Assembly (NCBI GenBank): GCA_964430565.1
Contig: CAYSFD010000025.1
Coordinates: 1 to 64,000 of the forward strand
Length of the DNA: 64,000 nucleotides
Direction of reading: 5' to 3'
Source of the DNA: VBDM01 sp964430565
GTDB taxonomy: Bacteria; Pseudomonadota; Gammaproteobacteria; Burkholderiales; SG8-39
Shown: positions 1 through 8,514 of the stretch, piece after piece
Numbering within the stretch: position 1 is the stretch's first letter
Layout: every line of letters starts with the position of its first letter
Made by a program: the position numbers and the translations under genes
The notes under the pieces: model-generated
What the model saw: the letters and a program-made list of their open reading frames with translations, nothing else
What the model was told of the DNA's origin: nothing
Database searches by the model: none

Positions 1-44
1 TAACGCGTAGGCTCGGTCGGCAACTGCAATGCGCGACGGGCGCC

Positions 45-3000
45 TCAATCCTTCGCTGCCTGCATGTGCTGCGACATCGCGCCACCGACCGCGACCGCAG
101 CCTCGCCGACCGGCTTGTGCTCGCGCACCAAATAGCTATACAACACAGGAACGACGACCAGCGTCAGCAACGTCGAGGTGATCAAGCCGCCGATGATGGC
201 CCGGCCCATCGGGGCCTGGATCTCGCCGCCTTCGTTCAGTGCGAGGGCCAGCGGCAACATGCCGAACAGCATCGCACTCGTCGTCATGATGATGGGCCGC
301 ATGCGCACCAGGCCGGCCTGCAACAAGGCGTCGGGCACGCTCAGGCCCGCTTTGCGCCCCTGGTTCGCAAAGTCGACGAGCAGGATCGCATTTTTCGTCA
401 CCAGGCCCATCAGCATCAGCAACCCGATCATCGAGAAGATGTTCAGCGTCGAGCGCCACAGGAGCAGCGCCAGCACCACGCCGATCAGCGACAGCGGCAG
501 CGACATCATGATCGCCACCGGCTGGATGAAGCTGCCGAACTGCGAGGCGAGGATCAGGTAGATGAAGATCACTCCCAGCGCCAGTGCCTGGGCGGCGAAG
601 GAGAGCGACTCCTGGATGTCCTTGGCCGAGCCGCCCATGGTGTAGCGGTAGCCCGGCGGCATTGCGATGCGGTCGAGCTTTCCCCTGAGGTCCGTGGCGG
701 CGTCGCCGGCGGGCCGGTTGTACACGTTCGCCGTGATGAGCACCTCGCGCAACTGTTCCTTGCGGTTGATCTGCTGCGAACCGCCGGAGGGCGCGATCGA
801 GGCGATTTCCCGCAGGTTCACCATTCTCGGCGCGCCGTTGGCATCCAACTGGCTGGAGGCGAGCGGCACGCGCTGCAGGTCCTCGGCGCGCGCGCGGTCG
901 GCGCGCGACAGGCGCACCTGCACGTCGTAATACTGGTCGTCGGGCCCGCGCCAGTTGCCGACCGCCTGGCCGGCCAGCAGCGGGCGCAGCGCAGCGGCCA
1001 CCTGGCCGACGCCGATCCCGAGATCGCTCGCCAGTTCGCGATTGAGTTCCACCGAAACCTGGGGTTTCACCGCTTCGTCGCTGGACTCGACGTCCACCGT
1101 ACCCGGCACCTCGCGCATCGCCGCCATCGCCTGCCCGGCGAGTTCGGCAAGTATCGTACGGTCCTGTCCCAGCAGCGAGACCTGCAGCGGCTTGCCGCTG
1201 GAGACCGCTTTGTAGGCGCCGATCTGCTGCAGGTCGATGCCCGCAATGCGGGCGAGCCGCTCGCGCATCGGCTTGGTCAGGTCGTTCTGCGAGCGCTTGC
1301 GCTCTTTCCTCGGCATCAGCTGAACGAAGATATTGACCCGGTTTTTCCCCTGGACGAAGCCGGTATTCACCGTCGCATAGGTGTATTTCACTTCAGGAAA
1401 CTCGCGCAGTGCGGCTTCCGCCTGGCGCGCCTTCTGCGAGGTGAGTTCGAGCGACGCGCCAACCGGAGTCTTGAACTGCACCTGCAGTTCGGACAGATCG
1501 GGTTCGGGCACGAATTCACTGCCGACCAATCTCATCAGCAGGAAGCTCGCGATGAAGCTCGAGACGGCGATCGCAAGCACGGTCTTCCTGTGTGCGAGGC
1601 TCCAGCCGAGCAGCCGTTCGTAGCCGGCGGAGAAACGCTCCATCAGGGCGTGAAACCAGGCGAGCAGCCGGTCGATCGGGCCGGAGCTGAATTTGCCCTC
1701 GGCCTGCGGATCGTGCCAGATCGAGGACAGCATCGGGTCGAGCGTGAAGGAGACGAACATCGAGATCAATACCGCGGCCACCACGGTGAGGCCGAACTGG
1801 TGGAAAAAGCGCCCGATGATGCCGCCCATGAAACCGACCGGCAGGAACACCGCGACGATCGAGAAGGTCGTCGCCAGGACCGCGAGGCCGATCTCGCGCG
1901 TGCCCTCGAGCGCCGCGGTGTGGTGGTCGGCGCCCAGCGCCACGTGGCGCACGATGTTTTCGCGCACCACGATCGCGTCGTCGATCAAGAGCCCCACCGA
2001 CAGCGACAGCGCCATCAGGGTGAGCACGTTCAGCGTGAAACCGAACGCGTAGATGAAAAGGAAGGTGCCGATGAGCGCAATCGGCAACGTCAGACCGGTG
2101 ATCACGGTGCTGCGCCAGGAGGCAAGGAACAGGAACACGATCGCGATCGTCAGCAGCCCGCCCTCGATGAGCGTCATCTTGACGTCGGCGACCGAGTTGC
2201 GGATGCCGGTCGAGGCATCGCGCACGATGTCCACTTTCACGTCCGCAGGCAGGAACGCCTGCAGTTCCTTCGCCACCCGACGCACGCCGTCCACCACCTG
2301 GATGGTGTTCTCGCCCTGCGCCTTGATGATGTCGATGGAGAGCGCGCGCTGGCCGTTCACCAGCGCGGCGTTTTCCTCTTCCTGCTGTCCGTCCTCGATC
2401 TCGGCGATGGAACCCAGCGTCACCGCCTTGCCGCCCCGGCGCGCGACGATGAGGTTGCGGAAGTCCTGCGGCCCGCTGAGGCGCGCGCGCAGCTGGACGA
2501 TCTTTTCCTGGCTGGGGGTGACGATCGAGCCGGCCGGGATCTCCTGGTTTTCCGAGCGCAACGCCTGGATCACCTGGTCGGCGCCGACCTTCTGCGCTTG
2601 CATCGACTCGAGGTTCAGGTAGATCTTGATCTCGCGCTTCACGCCGCCCACCAAGGTGGCCTGGCCGACGCCGCCGACGTTCTCCAGCCGCTTCTTGATC
2701 ACCTGGTCGGCAAGCGTGGTGAGTTCACGCAAACTGCGGCCCGTCGATTGCACCGCCACCGAGATGATCGGGAAGTCGTCCGGGTTGAAGCGGCTGACCC
2801 TCGGCTCCTTGATTTCGTCGCGGAAGCCCGAGCGGATCAGCGCGATCTTCTCGCGCACGTCCTGCGCCGCGAGCTTGGGATCGATCGCGAGGTCGAACTC
2901 GATGATCACCACCGACAGGCTTTCGTAGGAGCGCGACGACAGCGTCTTGATGCCGCTGATGGTGTTGACCGACTCTTCCACCCGCCGCGTCACTTCCTCT

Positions 3001-3179
3001 TCGACGTTCTCGGGCGAGGCGCCGGGGTACTCGGTCTGCACCACCACCACCGGAAAGCTCACGTCCGGGAACTGTTCCACCGGCAGGCGCGAGTAGGAGA
3101 AGGCGCCCAGCACCAGCAGCGCGGCCATCATCATGGTCGCGAACACCGGATTGGCAATGCTTACCCGCGTGAACCACAT
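45..3179 (-). CDS. RND efflux pump, inner-membrane permease (HAE-1/AcrB-like)
   Basis: Proton-driven exporter of the RND superfamily, which captures substrates from the periplasm and inner membrane and passes them to an adaptor and outer-membrane channel. It is 1044 aa, the normal family length. The first membrane helix follows MWFTRVSIANPVF, the porter domain opens with RLPVEQFPDVSFP, and the helix-4 proton-relay acidic pair is visible in LLIDDAIVVREN near residue 400. The matching helix-10 lysine is in GLVTKNAILLVDF. It is the last gene of a tetR-adaptor-pump operon, starting 12 bases after the adaptor stop. No outer-membrane factor gene is in the window, so the pump probably shares a TolC-like channel encoded elsewhere. 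Substrates cannot be read from the sequence; drugs or solvents are typical of HAE-1 pumps. Confidence 0.95.
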   Translation of the reverse strand: MWFTRVSIANPVFATMMMAALLVLGAFSYSRLPVEQFPDVSFPVVVVQTEYPGASPENVEEEVTRRVEESVNTISGIKTLSSRSYESLSVVIIEFDLAIDPKLAAQDVREKIALIRSGFRDEIKEPRVSRFNPDDFPIISVAVQSTGRSLRELTTLADQVIKKRLENVGGVGQATLVGGVKREIKIYLNLESMQAQKVGADQVIQALRSENQEIPAGSIVTPSQEKIVQLRARLSGPQDFRNLIVARRGGKAVTLGSIAEIEDGQQEEENAALVNGQRALSIDIIKAQGENTIQVVDGVRRVAKELQAFLPADVKVDIVRDASTGIRNSVADVKMTLIEGGLLTIAIVFLFLASWRSTVITGLTLPIALIGTFLFIYAFGFTLNVLTLMALSLSVGLLIDDAIVVRENIVRHVALGADHHTAALEGTREIGLAVLATTFSIVAVFLPVGFMGGIIGRFFHQFGLTVVAAVLISMFVSFTLDPMLSSIWHDPQAEGKFSSGPIDRLLAWFHALMERFSAGYERLLGWSLAHRKTVLAIAVSSFIASFLLMRLVGSEFVPEPDLSELQVQFKTPVGASLELTSQKARQAEAALREFPEVKYTYATVNTGFVQGKNRVNIFVQLMPRKERKRSQNDLTKPMRERLARIAGIDLQQIGAYKAVSSGKPLQVSLLGQDRTILAELAGQAMAAMREVPGTVDVESSDEAVKPQVSVELNRELASDLGIGVGQVAAALRPLLAGQAVGNWRGPDDQYYDVQVRLSRADRARAEDLQRVPLASSQLDANGAPRMVNLREIASIAPSGGSQQINRKEQLREVLITANVYNRPAGDAATDLRGKLDRIAMPPGYRYTMGGSAKDIQESLSFAAQALALGVIFIYLILASQFGSFIQPVAIMMSLPLSLIGVVLALLLWRSTLNIFSMIGLLMLMGLVTKNAILLVDFANQGRKAGLSVPDALLQAGLVRMRPIIMTTSAMLFGMLPLALALNEGGEIQAPMGRAIIGGLITSTLLTLVVVPVLYSYLVREHKPVGEAAVAVGGAMSQHMQAAKD

Positions 3180-3191
3180 GGCGGAGCCGTA

Positions 3192-4373
3192 TTACTTTTT
3201 TAGAGTTTCAGAAGGTTGTGGACCGCCCGGCGCGGGCGCCGGTCCTGACAGTCTTGCGGCCATACCCTCGCGCAACGAACCCAGGTTCACGCGCACGATG
3301 CGCTCGCCGGCGGCGAGGCCTTCGAGCACCTGCACGCGGCCGGCGGCGTCGGGCGGGCCGACCTTGACGTTTCTTTTTTTCACCAGCCCGTCCTCGATCG
3401 CGTAGACGAAAGTCTGGCCGATCTCTTCGCGCACCGCCGAGGCCGGCACCGCCAGCGCGCCCTCGATACGGGACAAGGTCAGGGCGCCCTGCGCGAACAT
3501 GCCGCCGCGCAGCAGGCCCTCGCGGTTGTCGATCACCGCGTAGACGCTGATCGAGCGCGAGCCGGCGGTGGCCGTCGGGTTGATGCGCTCGATGCGGCCG
3601 GCGAATTCCCGCTCGCCGAAGCCCTCGACGCGGAAATTCATCGCTTGCCCGATCCTCACCTGGCCGATCGCCGCCGGCGGCACCGACGCCTCGAGTTGCA
3701 GGCGCGACAGGTCCACGATGCTCACCACCTTGGCGTCCAGCGCGACGCGTTCGCCCGGCTGGGCGTGGCGCAGCGACACGATGCCGGAGAACGGCGCGAC
3801 CAGCACCGCATCGCCCAGGGATTTGCGCGCCACCACGAGTTCGGCGTCGGCCGCGCGCAGCTTGGCCGCGGCGACGTCGTAGCTGCTCTGTATGTTGTCG
3901 AAGGCGCTCTGCGAGATGAACGACTTGTCGAGCAGGGCTTTTTGCTGGCCGCGGTTCTTCTCGGCCCACACCAGCTGCGCCTTCGCGGCCGCCACATCGG
4001 CTTCGCGCGCGGCGACCCTGGCCTCGACCTCGGTGAGGTCGATCCTGGCCAGTACCTGCCTCTGTTTCACGCCCTCGCCTTCGCGCGCCGTGACCGCGAC
4101 CAACTCGCCCGCGACCTTGGCTCTGACGGTCGCCTCGGTGAGCGGCGCGAGCGAGCCGGTTAGAGGCAGCACGCGGTCCAGAGTGCGCGGCTCGACGATG
4201 GTGAGATCGTCCTGTAGGAATTCGGCCACCGGGCCGGCGGGCATGACGTTCGCCGCGGCGGCGGCGGCATTCTGCCGGCCGCGCAGGGCGAGCGCGGATA
4301 CGGCGAGCACCATCAAGGCCACCACTGTGATCATGATCATCGAACGGCGGGTGACGCGCTGCAAAAGTTTCAT
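3192..4373 (-). CDS. RND efflux periplasmic adaptor (membrane fusion protein)
   Basis: Periplasmic adaptor that joins the RND pump to an outer-membrane channel. The 393-aa form begins at ATG 4373, four bases after the tetR stop; an in-frame start 18 bases upstream would overlap tetR and is less likely. One N-terminal membrane anchor (about residues 11-30) is followed by a lipoyl-type half (ATVRAKVAGELVAV), a long alpha-hairpin rich in Ala, Glu and Lys (about 100-165), the second lipoyl half (LVAPFSGIVSLRHAQPGE), and beta-barrel and membrane-proximal domains. The C-terminus is Pro-rich. There is no lipobox cysteine, so anchoring is by the N-terminal helix. Its order between tetR and the pump gene is the standard arrangement for a locally regulated efflux operon. 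Confidence 0.93.
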   Translation of the reverse strand: MKLLQRVTRRSMIMITVVALMVLAVSALALRGRQNAAAAAANVMPAGPVAEFLQDDLTIVEPRTLDRVLPLTGSLAPLTEATVRAKVAGELVAVTAREGEGVKQRQVLARIDLTEVEARVAAREADVAAAKAQLVWAEKNRGQQKALLDKSFISQSAFDNIQSSYDVAAAKLRAADAELVVARKSLGDAVLVAPFSGIVSLRHAQPGERVALDAKVVSIVDLSRLQLEASVPPAAIGQVRIGQAMNFRVEGFGEREFAGRIERINPTATAGSRSISVYAVIDNREGLLRGGMFAQGALTLSRIEGALAVPASAVREEIGQTFVYAIEDGLVKKRNVKVGPPDAAGRVQVLEGLAAGERIVRVNLGSLREGMAARLSGPAPAPGGPQPSETLKK

Positions 4374-4377
4374 GGCT

Positions 4378-5004
4378 TCAATCCTTGGCAAGGCCGTGGC
4401 GCAGCATGTCGAGGTGCGCCTCGATATAGCGCACCGGGTCGATCGCCTGGGTACCGTGCTGCTCCAGCGAGTTGCGCCACATCATGATCACGACCAGGGG
4501 CGCCGCGATCAGAAGTGCGGTCTGTACCGGGTCGACGGCGCGGAATTCGCCGCGGGAAATGCCGCGTTTCACAATCGCCGCGATCACCTGGTCGCCCGGT
4601 TCGACGACTTCGGCGACGTAGAAGCGCGCGAGTTCGGGGAAGTTGCCGGCCTCGGCGAAGATCAGCTTCTGGATTCCCGAGACCCGCGTGGCGCCGACCT
4701 TTTCCCACCATCCGCACAGCAGGATCCGCAGCAGTTCGAAGCTGCTGCCTTCGAACTGCTCGATAACGCCCTTCATGACGGTAAGCGGCGAAACGAGACC
4801 TTCACGCACCACCGCCTTGAACAGCTCTTCCTTGTTCTCGAAGTAAAGGTAGAGCGTTCCCTTGGAGATCCCGGCGCGCGAGGCGACGTCTTCCAGGCGC
4901 GTATTGGCAAAACCGCGCTCCACGAAAAGGTCGAGCGCCGCGGCCGTGATTTCTTCCGGCCGTGCTTCTTTTCGCCGGGTCCAACGGCGTTCGCTCTTTT
5001 TCAC
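4378..5004 (-). CDS. TetR/AcrR-family transcriptional repressor
   Basis: One-component DNA-binding regulator of 208 aa, first gene of the efflux operon. The N-terminal helix-turn-helix is clear: EEITAAALDLFVERGF, then EDVASRAGISKGTLYLYF (roughly residues 18-65), with the TetR signature continuing NKEELFKAVV. The rest is the all-helical ligand and dimerisation domain, whose ligand cannot be predicted. A perfect palindrome lies 40 bases upstream of the start codon and is the likely operator, so the gene probably represses itself together with the downstream adaptor and pump. The first residues are very basic (KKSERRWTRRK), common for family members that contact the minor groove. Confidence 0.93.
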   Translation of the reverse strand: MKKSERRWTRRKEARPEEITAAALDLFVERGFANTRLEDVASRAGISKGTLYLYFENKEELFKAVVREGLVSPLTVMKGVIEQFEGSSFELLRILLCGWWEKVGATRVSGIQKLIFAEAGNFPELARFYVAEVVEPGDQVIAAIVKRGISRGEFRAVDPVQTALLIAAPLVVIMMWRNSLEQHGTQAIDPVRYIEAHLDMLRHGLAKD

Positions 5005-5043
5005 AAGCCGATCGTTCGTAGGGAAGGGGGGAAATAAGAAATA

Positions 5044-5057
5044 ACTGACTGGTCAGT
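5044..5057. promoter_or_regulatory. Palindromic operator upstream of tetR
   Basis: Perfect inverted repeat ACTGAC-TG-GTCAGT, 40 bases before the tetR start codon and 230 bases before the divergent secreted-protein gene. Six-base arms with a short spacer and TGAC/GTCA cores are typical of AcrR/TetR operators. Binding by the adjacent regulator is inferred. Confidence 0.7.
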
Positions 5058-5285
5058 AATATAATCCCGCGACCCTGAAAGGTCAAGCGGAGCAAACTCT
5101 TTGCTTTCGAACTCCGCGGGCGACGGCCACCCGGCTACGAGGGTGTCCGCGGTGCTTGCTTCCCACTGCGTCGATAGTTCGAGGCGTACCCGGATGGATT
5201 GATTCGCAGGTGGAGTCTCGCAGTTGCAGTTGAAGTCGCGCAATCGGAGTCGAGTCGTTTCCCAAAACCCACAAAGGAGTTTGCG

Positions 5286-5771
5286 ATGAATAAATTGATT
5301 TGCGGCGCGGTACTCGGTTCGGTCGCTCTTGCGGCCGGCGCACAGGAAATAACCAGCGAGCGTACCGTGAGCATGAAGCTCGCCAATGAGCTTGCCTCGG
5401 CCGCGGTGGCGTCCTGCACTGCAAGCGGCTACAACGTCGTTGCAACGGTCGTGGATCGCTCCGGTTATGTGAAGGCGGTCCAGCGCGCCGACAACGCTCG
5501 CCCGCATGCCATAGACATCGCAGAGCGAAAGGCGCACACGGCCGCAATGCTGGGCTACGAGACCGCCAGATTGGCCGAAAACATCCAAAAAGGTGTCACT
5601 CCCGCCTCCATCCTGAACACGCCCGGATTCACCTCGCTCCTCGGCGGCTTCCCGATCAAGGCCGGGACGGAAGTCATCGGTGGAATCGGCGTGAGCGGTG
5701 CTCCCGGCGGGCATCTCGATACGGCTTGCGTCGAAGCCGCGATGAAACTGGTCCAAGATCGGCTCAAGTAA
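5286..5771 (+). CDS. Secreted HbpS/GlcG-family (haem-degrading domain) protein
   Basis: A 161-aa protein of the GlcG/HbpS family (DUF336), whose members bind haem or small organic acids and are often exported. The ATG at 5286 is chosen because AAAGGAG sits 6 bases upstream; the open frame extends further 5' but has no ribosome site there. Residues 1-19 form a signal peptide ending AAGAQ. The conserved family features follow: SAAVASCTASGYNVVATVVDRSG, then DIAERKAHTAAMLG, and the Gly-rich GGFPIKAGTEVIGGIGVSG near the C-terminus. It is divergent from the efflux operon and 100 bases upstream of a TTT binding-protein gene on the same strand. Exact ligand is unknown. Confidence 0.85.
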   Translation: MNKLICGAVLGSVALAAGAQEITSERTVSMKLANELASAAVASCTASGYNVVATVVDRSGYVKAVQRADNARPHAIDIAERKAHTAAMLGYETARLAENIQKGVTPASILNTPGFTSLLGGFPIKAGTEVIGGIGVSGAPGGHLDTACVEAAMKLVQDRLK

Positions 5772-5871
5772 TCCAAGCCGAAACGGCAACATTCTGCCGG
5801 CAACTGCCCATCGATTGCGCTACCTGGCACGGCTCGCTGGGTTTCACAGGCAACGATGAAAGGGATCCGCC

Positions 5872-6831
5872 GTGACACTGCGATTCGCGATTCTCGCTGC
5901 CGCCCTCGCCGGCTGTGCGCAGGCGCAGGCGCAAAGCTATCCGTCGCGACCGATCCGCCTGGTGGTGCCCGCCGCCGCCGGGGGCACCGTGGATCTGCTG
6001 TCGCGCGCGGTGTCGCAGAAGCTCGGCGACCTGCTCAGCCAGCCGATGATCGTGGAGAACCGCGCCGGCGCCTTCACCAGCATCGCGGAAGAGTATGTGG
6101 TGAAGTCTGCGCCGGACGGCTACACCTTGCTCATGTCAGGCATTACGCTGGCGACACAGCCCTACATGCGCGCCAACCTGCCCTACGATCCGCAGCGCGA
6201 CTTCGCGATGATTTCCCTGATCGCCACCACCGGCAACGTTATCGTGGTCAACCCGGGCGTGCCAGCGAGGACGGTGAAGGAGCTGATCGAGCTCGCCCGT
6301 TCGAGCGCGCGCCCGCTGCACTACGGCACACCGGCGTTCGGGGCGACGGGCCATCTGGCCGCGGAGATGTTCAATCTCATGGCCGGCATCAAACTGGTGC
6401 AGGTTCCCTACAAGGGCGCGGCGCCGGCACTGCAGGACCTGATGGCCGGACAGATAGAGATGACCTTCGACAACATTCCCGCAGCCATCGGTCACATCCG
6501 CAGCGGCAAGATCCGCGCCATCGCGGTCACCTCGGCCAAGCGCGACCGGCAGCTGCCCGACGTCCCGACTATCGCCGAGGCCGGGCTGCCCGGCTACGAA
6601 ATAGTCGCCTGGTTCGGCATGGTGGCACCGGCGAAGACACCCGCCGATATCATCGGCCGCGTGCATGCCGAGATCGTGCTCACGCTGAAGGACCCCGGCG
6701 TGCAGGAACGCATTGAGAAGCTCGGCTTCGAGGCGGTCGGCAATTCGCCCGCCGAGTTCCTCGCGTTCGTGAAGGCCGAAGACGCCAAACTCAGCAAAGT
6801 GATCAAGGCGGCCGGCATGAAACCGCAGTGA
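5872..6831 (+). CDS. Bug/TctC-family tripartite tricarboxylate transporter binding protein
   Basis: Periplasmic solute receptor of the Bug family (319 aa), typical of Burkholderiales-type genomes. It starts at GTG 5872, with GAAAGGG about 8 bases upstream. The short N-terminal signal contains LAGC, which fits a lipobox, although Sec cleavage after AQAQA is equally possible. Family landmarks are YPSRPIRLVVPAAAGGTVDLLSR, a ligand-loop segment PLHYGTPAFGATGHLAAEMF, and VPYKGAAPALQDLMAGQIEMTF. No TctA or TctB membrane genes are adjacent, so it is an orphan receptor, as most Bug proteins are. Position at the head of the catabolic cluster suggests it binds that pathway's substrate, but this is inference. 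Confidence 0.93.
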   Translation: MTLRFAILAAALAGCAQAQAQSYPSRPIRLVVPAAAGGTVDLLSRAVSQKLGDLLSQPMIVENRAGAFTSIAEEYVVKSAPDGYTLLMSGITLATQPYMRANLPYDPQRDFAMISLIATTGNVIVVNPGVPARTVKELIELARSSARPLHYGTPAFGATGHLAAEMFNLMAGIKLVQVPYKGAAPALQDLMAGQIEMTFDNIPAAIGHIRSGKIRAIAVTSAKRDRQLPDVPTIAEAGLPGYEIVAWFGMVAPAKTPADIIGRVHAEIVLTLKDPGVQERIEKLGFEAVGNSPAEFLAFVKAEDAKLSKVIKAAGMKPQ

Positions 6832-6931
6832 ATTGAGCGATTCAGCTTTCCTGCGCGACGCCGGTGAGAGCGGCATTGCGATTCAACATGGCGGTTCCCG
6901 CCACCTAGAAAACTAAGGCATTCTTGTCCCC

Positions 6932-7564
6932 ATGAGCCAGGAAAGTGAAACGCGGGACATCTACCGGCAGCAGAACTTCGGCAACCGCATCGGCTTCGGG
7001 CGCCGCAGCGCGCTGCTGGTGGTCGACTTCACCGTGGGCTTCAACGACCCGGCGCTGTTCGGCGGCGGCAACATCGATGCAGCAGTGAAGCGCAGCATCG
7101 GCCTGCTCGAGTTTTTCAGAAAGCGATCGCTTCCCGTGGCCTTCACGCGTGTGGTCTATGCCGAGGACGGATCGGATGCCGGCGTGTTTTGCCTCAAGAC
7201 ACCGAACCTGCGCATGCTCACCGAAACGCACCCTGCCGGGCAAGTGGTACCCGAACTGGAACCGAGGAAGGGTGAACTCGTCGTGCGCAAGACCCAGGCT
7301 TCCGCGTTCTTCGGCACTGGCTTGGCGCCCTGGCTGGTGCAACAGGGAGCCGATACGGTGGTGGTCACCGGTTGCACCACCTCGGGCTGCGTGCGCGCCA
7401 GCGTGGTCGATGCGCTCAGCAACAACTTCCGCCCGATGGTGGCGCGCGACTGCGTCGGCGACCGGGCGCTCGGACCGCATGAGGCGAACCTTTTCGACAT
7501 GGGCCAGAAGTACGCCGACATTCTGGACCGTGACGAGATCATTTCTGCACTGGAACGCCATTGA
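6932..7564 (+). CDS. Isochorismatase-family amidohydrolase (N-carbamoylsarcosine/maleamate amidase-like)
   Basis: Cytoplasmic cysteine hydrolase of 210 aa. The Asp-Lys-Cys triad of the family can be placed at D32 (LLVVDFTVGF), K120 (LVVRKTQASAFFG) and C153 (TGCTTSGCVRAS). The FGNRIGFGRRSALLVVDF opening and the TSGCVRAS nucleophile loop are closest to N-carbamoylsarcosine and maleamate amidohydrolases rather than true isochorismatases. It is the first gene of a run of eight overlapping genes; its stop overlaps the next start by four bases (TTGA). It most likely hydrolyses an amide or carbamoyl intermediate in the pathway encoded here. Substrate assignment beyond that is not supported. Confidence 0.88.
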   Translation: MSQESETRDIYRQQNFGNRIGFGRRSALLVVDFTVGFNDPALFGGGNIDAAVKRSIGLLEFFRKRSLPVAFTRVVYAEDGSDAGVFCLKTPNLRMLTETHPAGQVVPELEPRKGELVVRKTQASAFFGTGLAPWLVQQGADTVVVTGCTTSGCVRASVVDALSNNFRPMVARDCVGDRALGPHEANLFDMGQKYADILDRDEIISALERH

Positions 7565-8514
7565 AAATCCGCCTGGCACGCGCCTCCGGCGCCACCTTCG
7601 GCGTCGACGATATTTCCTGCGCCACCGCCATGCAGCTGGGCGGGTTCGCCGCGGAGGGGCTGGAGGTGCAGTGGTCGGACTGGCGCGGCGGTGTCGCCGC
7701 CATGCGCGCGGTGCTCGAGGGCCACGCCGATGTCGCCTACGCCGGTTTCGGCCCGGTGGTCGCGCTGCGCGCCGCGGGCCAGCCGTGCCGGATTTTTATC
7801 TCGCAGGCGCGCGCCCTCGCCCAGGCGCTGGTGGTGCGCAATGGCATCGAGAATCTCAAGGGCGCGGTGTGGGCGGTTGATGGCATCGGCGCCTTGAGCC
7901 ATCACATGTCGCGCCTGGTGGTGCGCGCACTCGGCATCTCCGAGAGCGAGATTCGCTGGGATGCGATCGGCCCGCCGCCGCAGCGCATCGCGGCGCTGCT
8001 TGAGGGGCGCGCCGACGCCGCGCTGCTGCGCACCGAGGAGGCGCTGGCGCTCAACCGCGACCACGCCGACAAGCTGCGCCGCATGCTCGACTTCGACGAA
8101 CTCAAGCGGCTGGTGCCGCTGCAGCCGCATGGTGTACTTGCCACCACCGAAGCCTACGAGCAAGCGCAACCTGAGGTATTGCGCAAGCTGGCCGTGGCGA
8201 TAATCCAGGCGTCGCGTGCCCTGCACGACGATGCCGAAGTTTTCGCGCGCGTCGTCCGCGCCAGCGTCTCGGTCGGGCTCGACGACGCTGAGCTGCGCCT
8301 GCTGTGGCAACGCGAGCATGATAGCGGCGGCTGGGCGGTCAACGGTGAGATGGGGCGGGTCCACTGGGACGCCCAGCTGGCGCTGTTTCACGAATTGAAC
8401 CCGGACTTGCGTAAAATCGAACGCCGGGAAATCCTCTGCCCCGAATTCGTCGCCGCCGCGCTGGCGCAGTTGGGCAAACACTCCGCAGCGTTCGACAAAG
8501 GAGACACGGCATGA
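7561..8514 (+). CDS. SsuA/NMT1-like periplasmic-binding-fold protein without signal peptide
   Basis: A 317-aa protein resembling the substrate-binding proteins of nitrate/sulfonate/taurine ABC transporters: an N-terminal KIRLARASGATFGVD strand, the VLEGHADVAYAGFGPVVALRA segment where such proteins recognise ligand, and the ALLEGRADAALLRTEEAL repeat in the second lobe. It begins at TTG 7561, overlapping the amidase stop by four bases. The N-terminus has neither a hydrophobic signal nor a lipobox, and no ABC ATPase or permease lies nearby. It may therefore be a cytosolic enzyme that uses this fold, as 4,5-dihydroxyphthalate decarboxylase and THI5-type proteins do, or a binding protein with a mis-read start. 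Function unassigned. Confidence 0.72.
   Translation: MKIRLARASGATFGVDDISCATAMQLGGFAAEGLEVQWSDWRGGVAAMRAVLEGHADVAYAGFGPVVALRAAGQPCRIFISQARALAQALVVRNGIENLKGAVWAVDGIGALSHHMSRLVVRALGISESEIRWDAIGPPPQRIAALLEGRADAALLRTEEALALNRDHADKLRRMLDFDELKRLVPLQPHGVLATTEAYEQAQPEVLRKLAVAIIQASRALHDDAEVFARVVRASVSVGLDDAELRLLWQREHDSGGWAVNGEMGRVHWDAQLALFHELNPDLRKIERREILCPEFVAAALAQLGKHSAAFDKGDTA

Noticed and set aside
66..3203. Very long + strand open frame (about 1045 codons) opposite the RND pump gene
   Set aside because: It mirrors the pump gene, and its translation is a low-complexity His/Arg/Gln-rich product typical of antisense frames in GC-rich genes. The minus-strand product has every RND motif.
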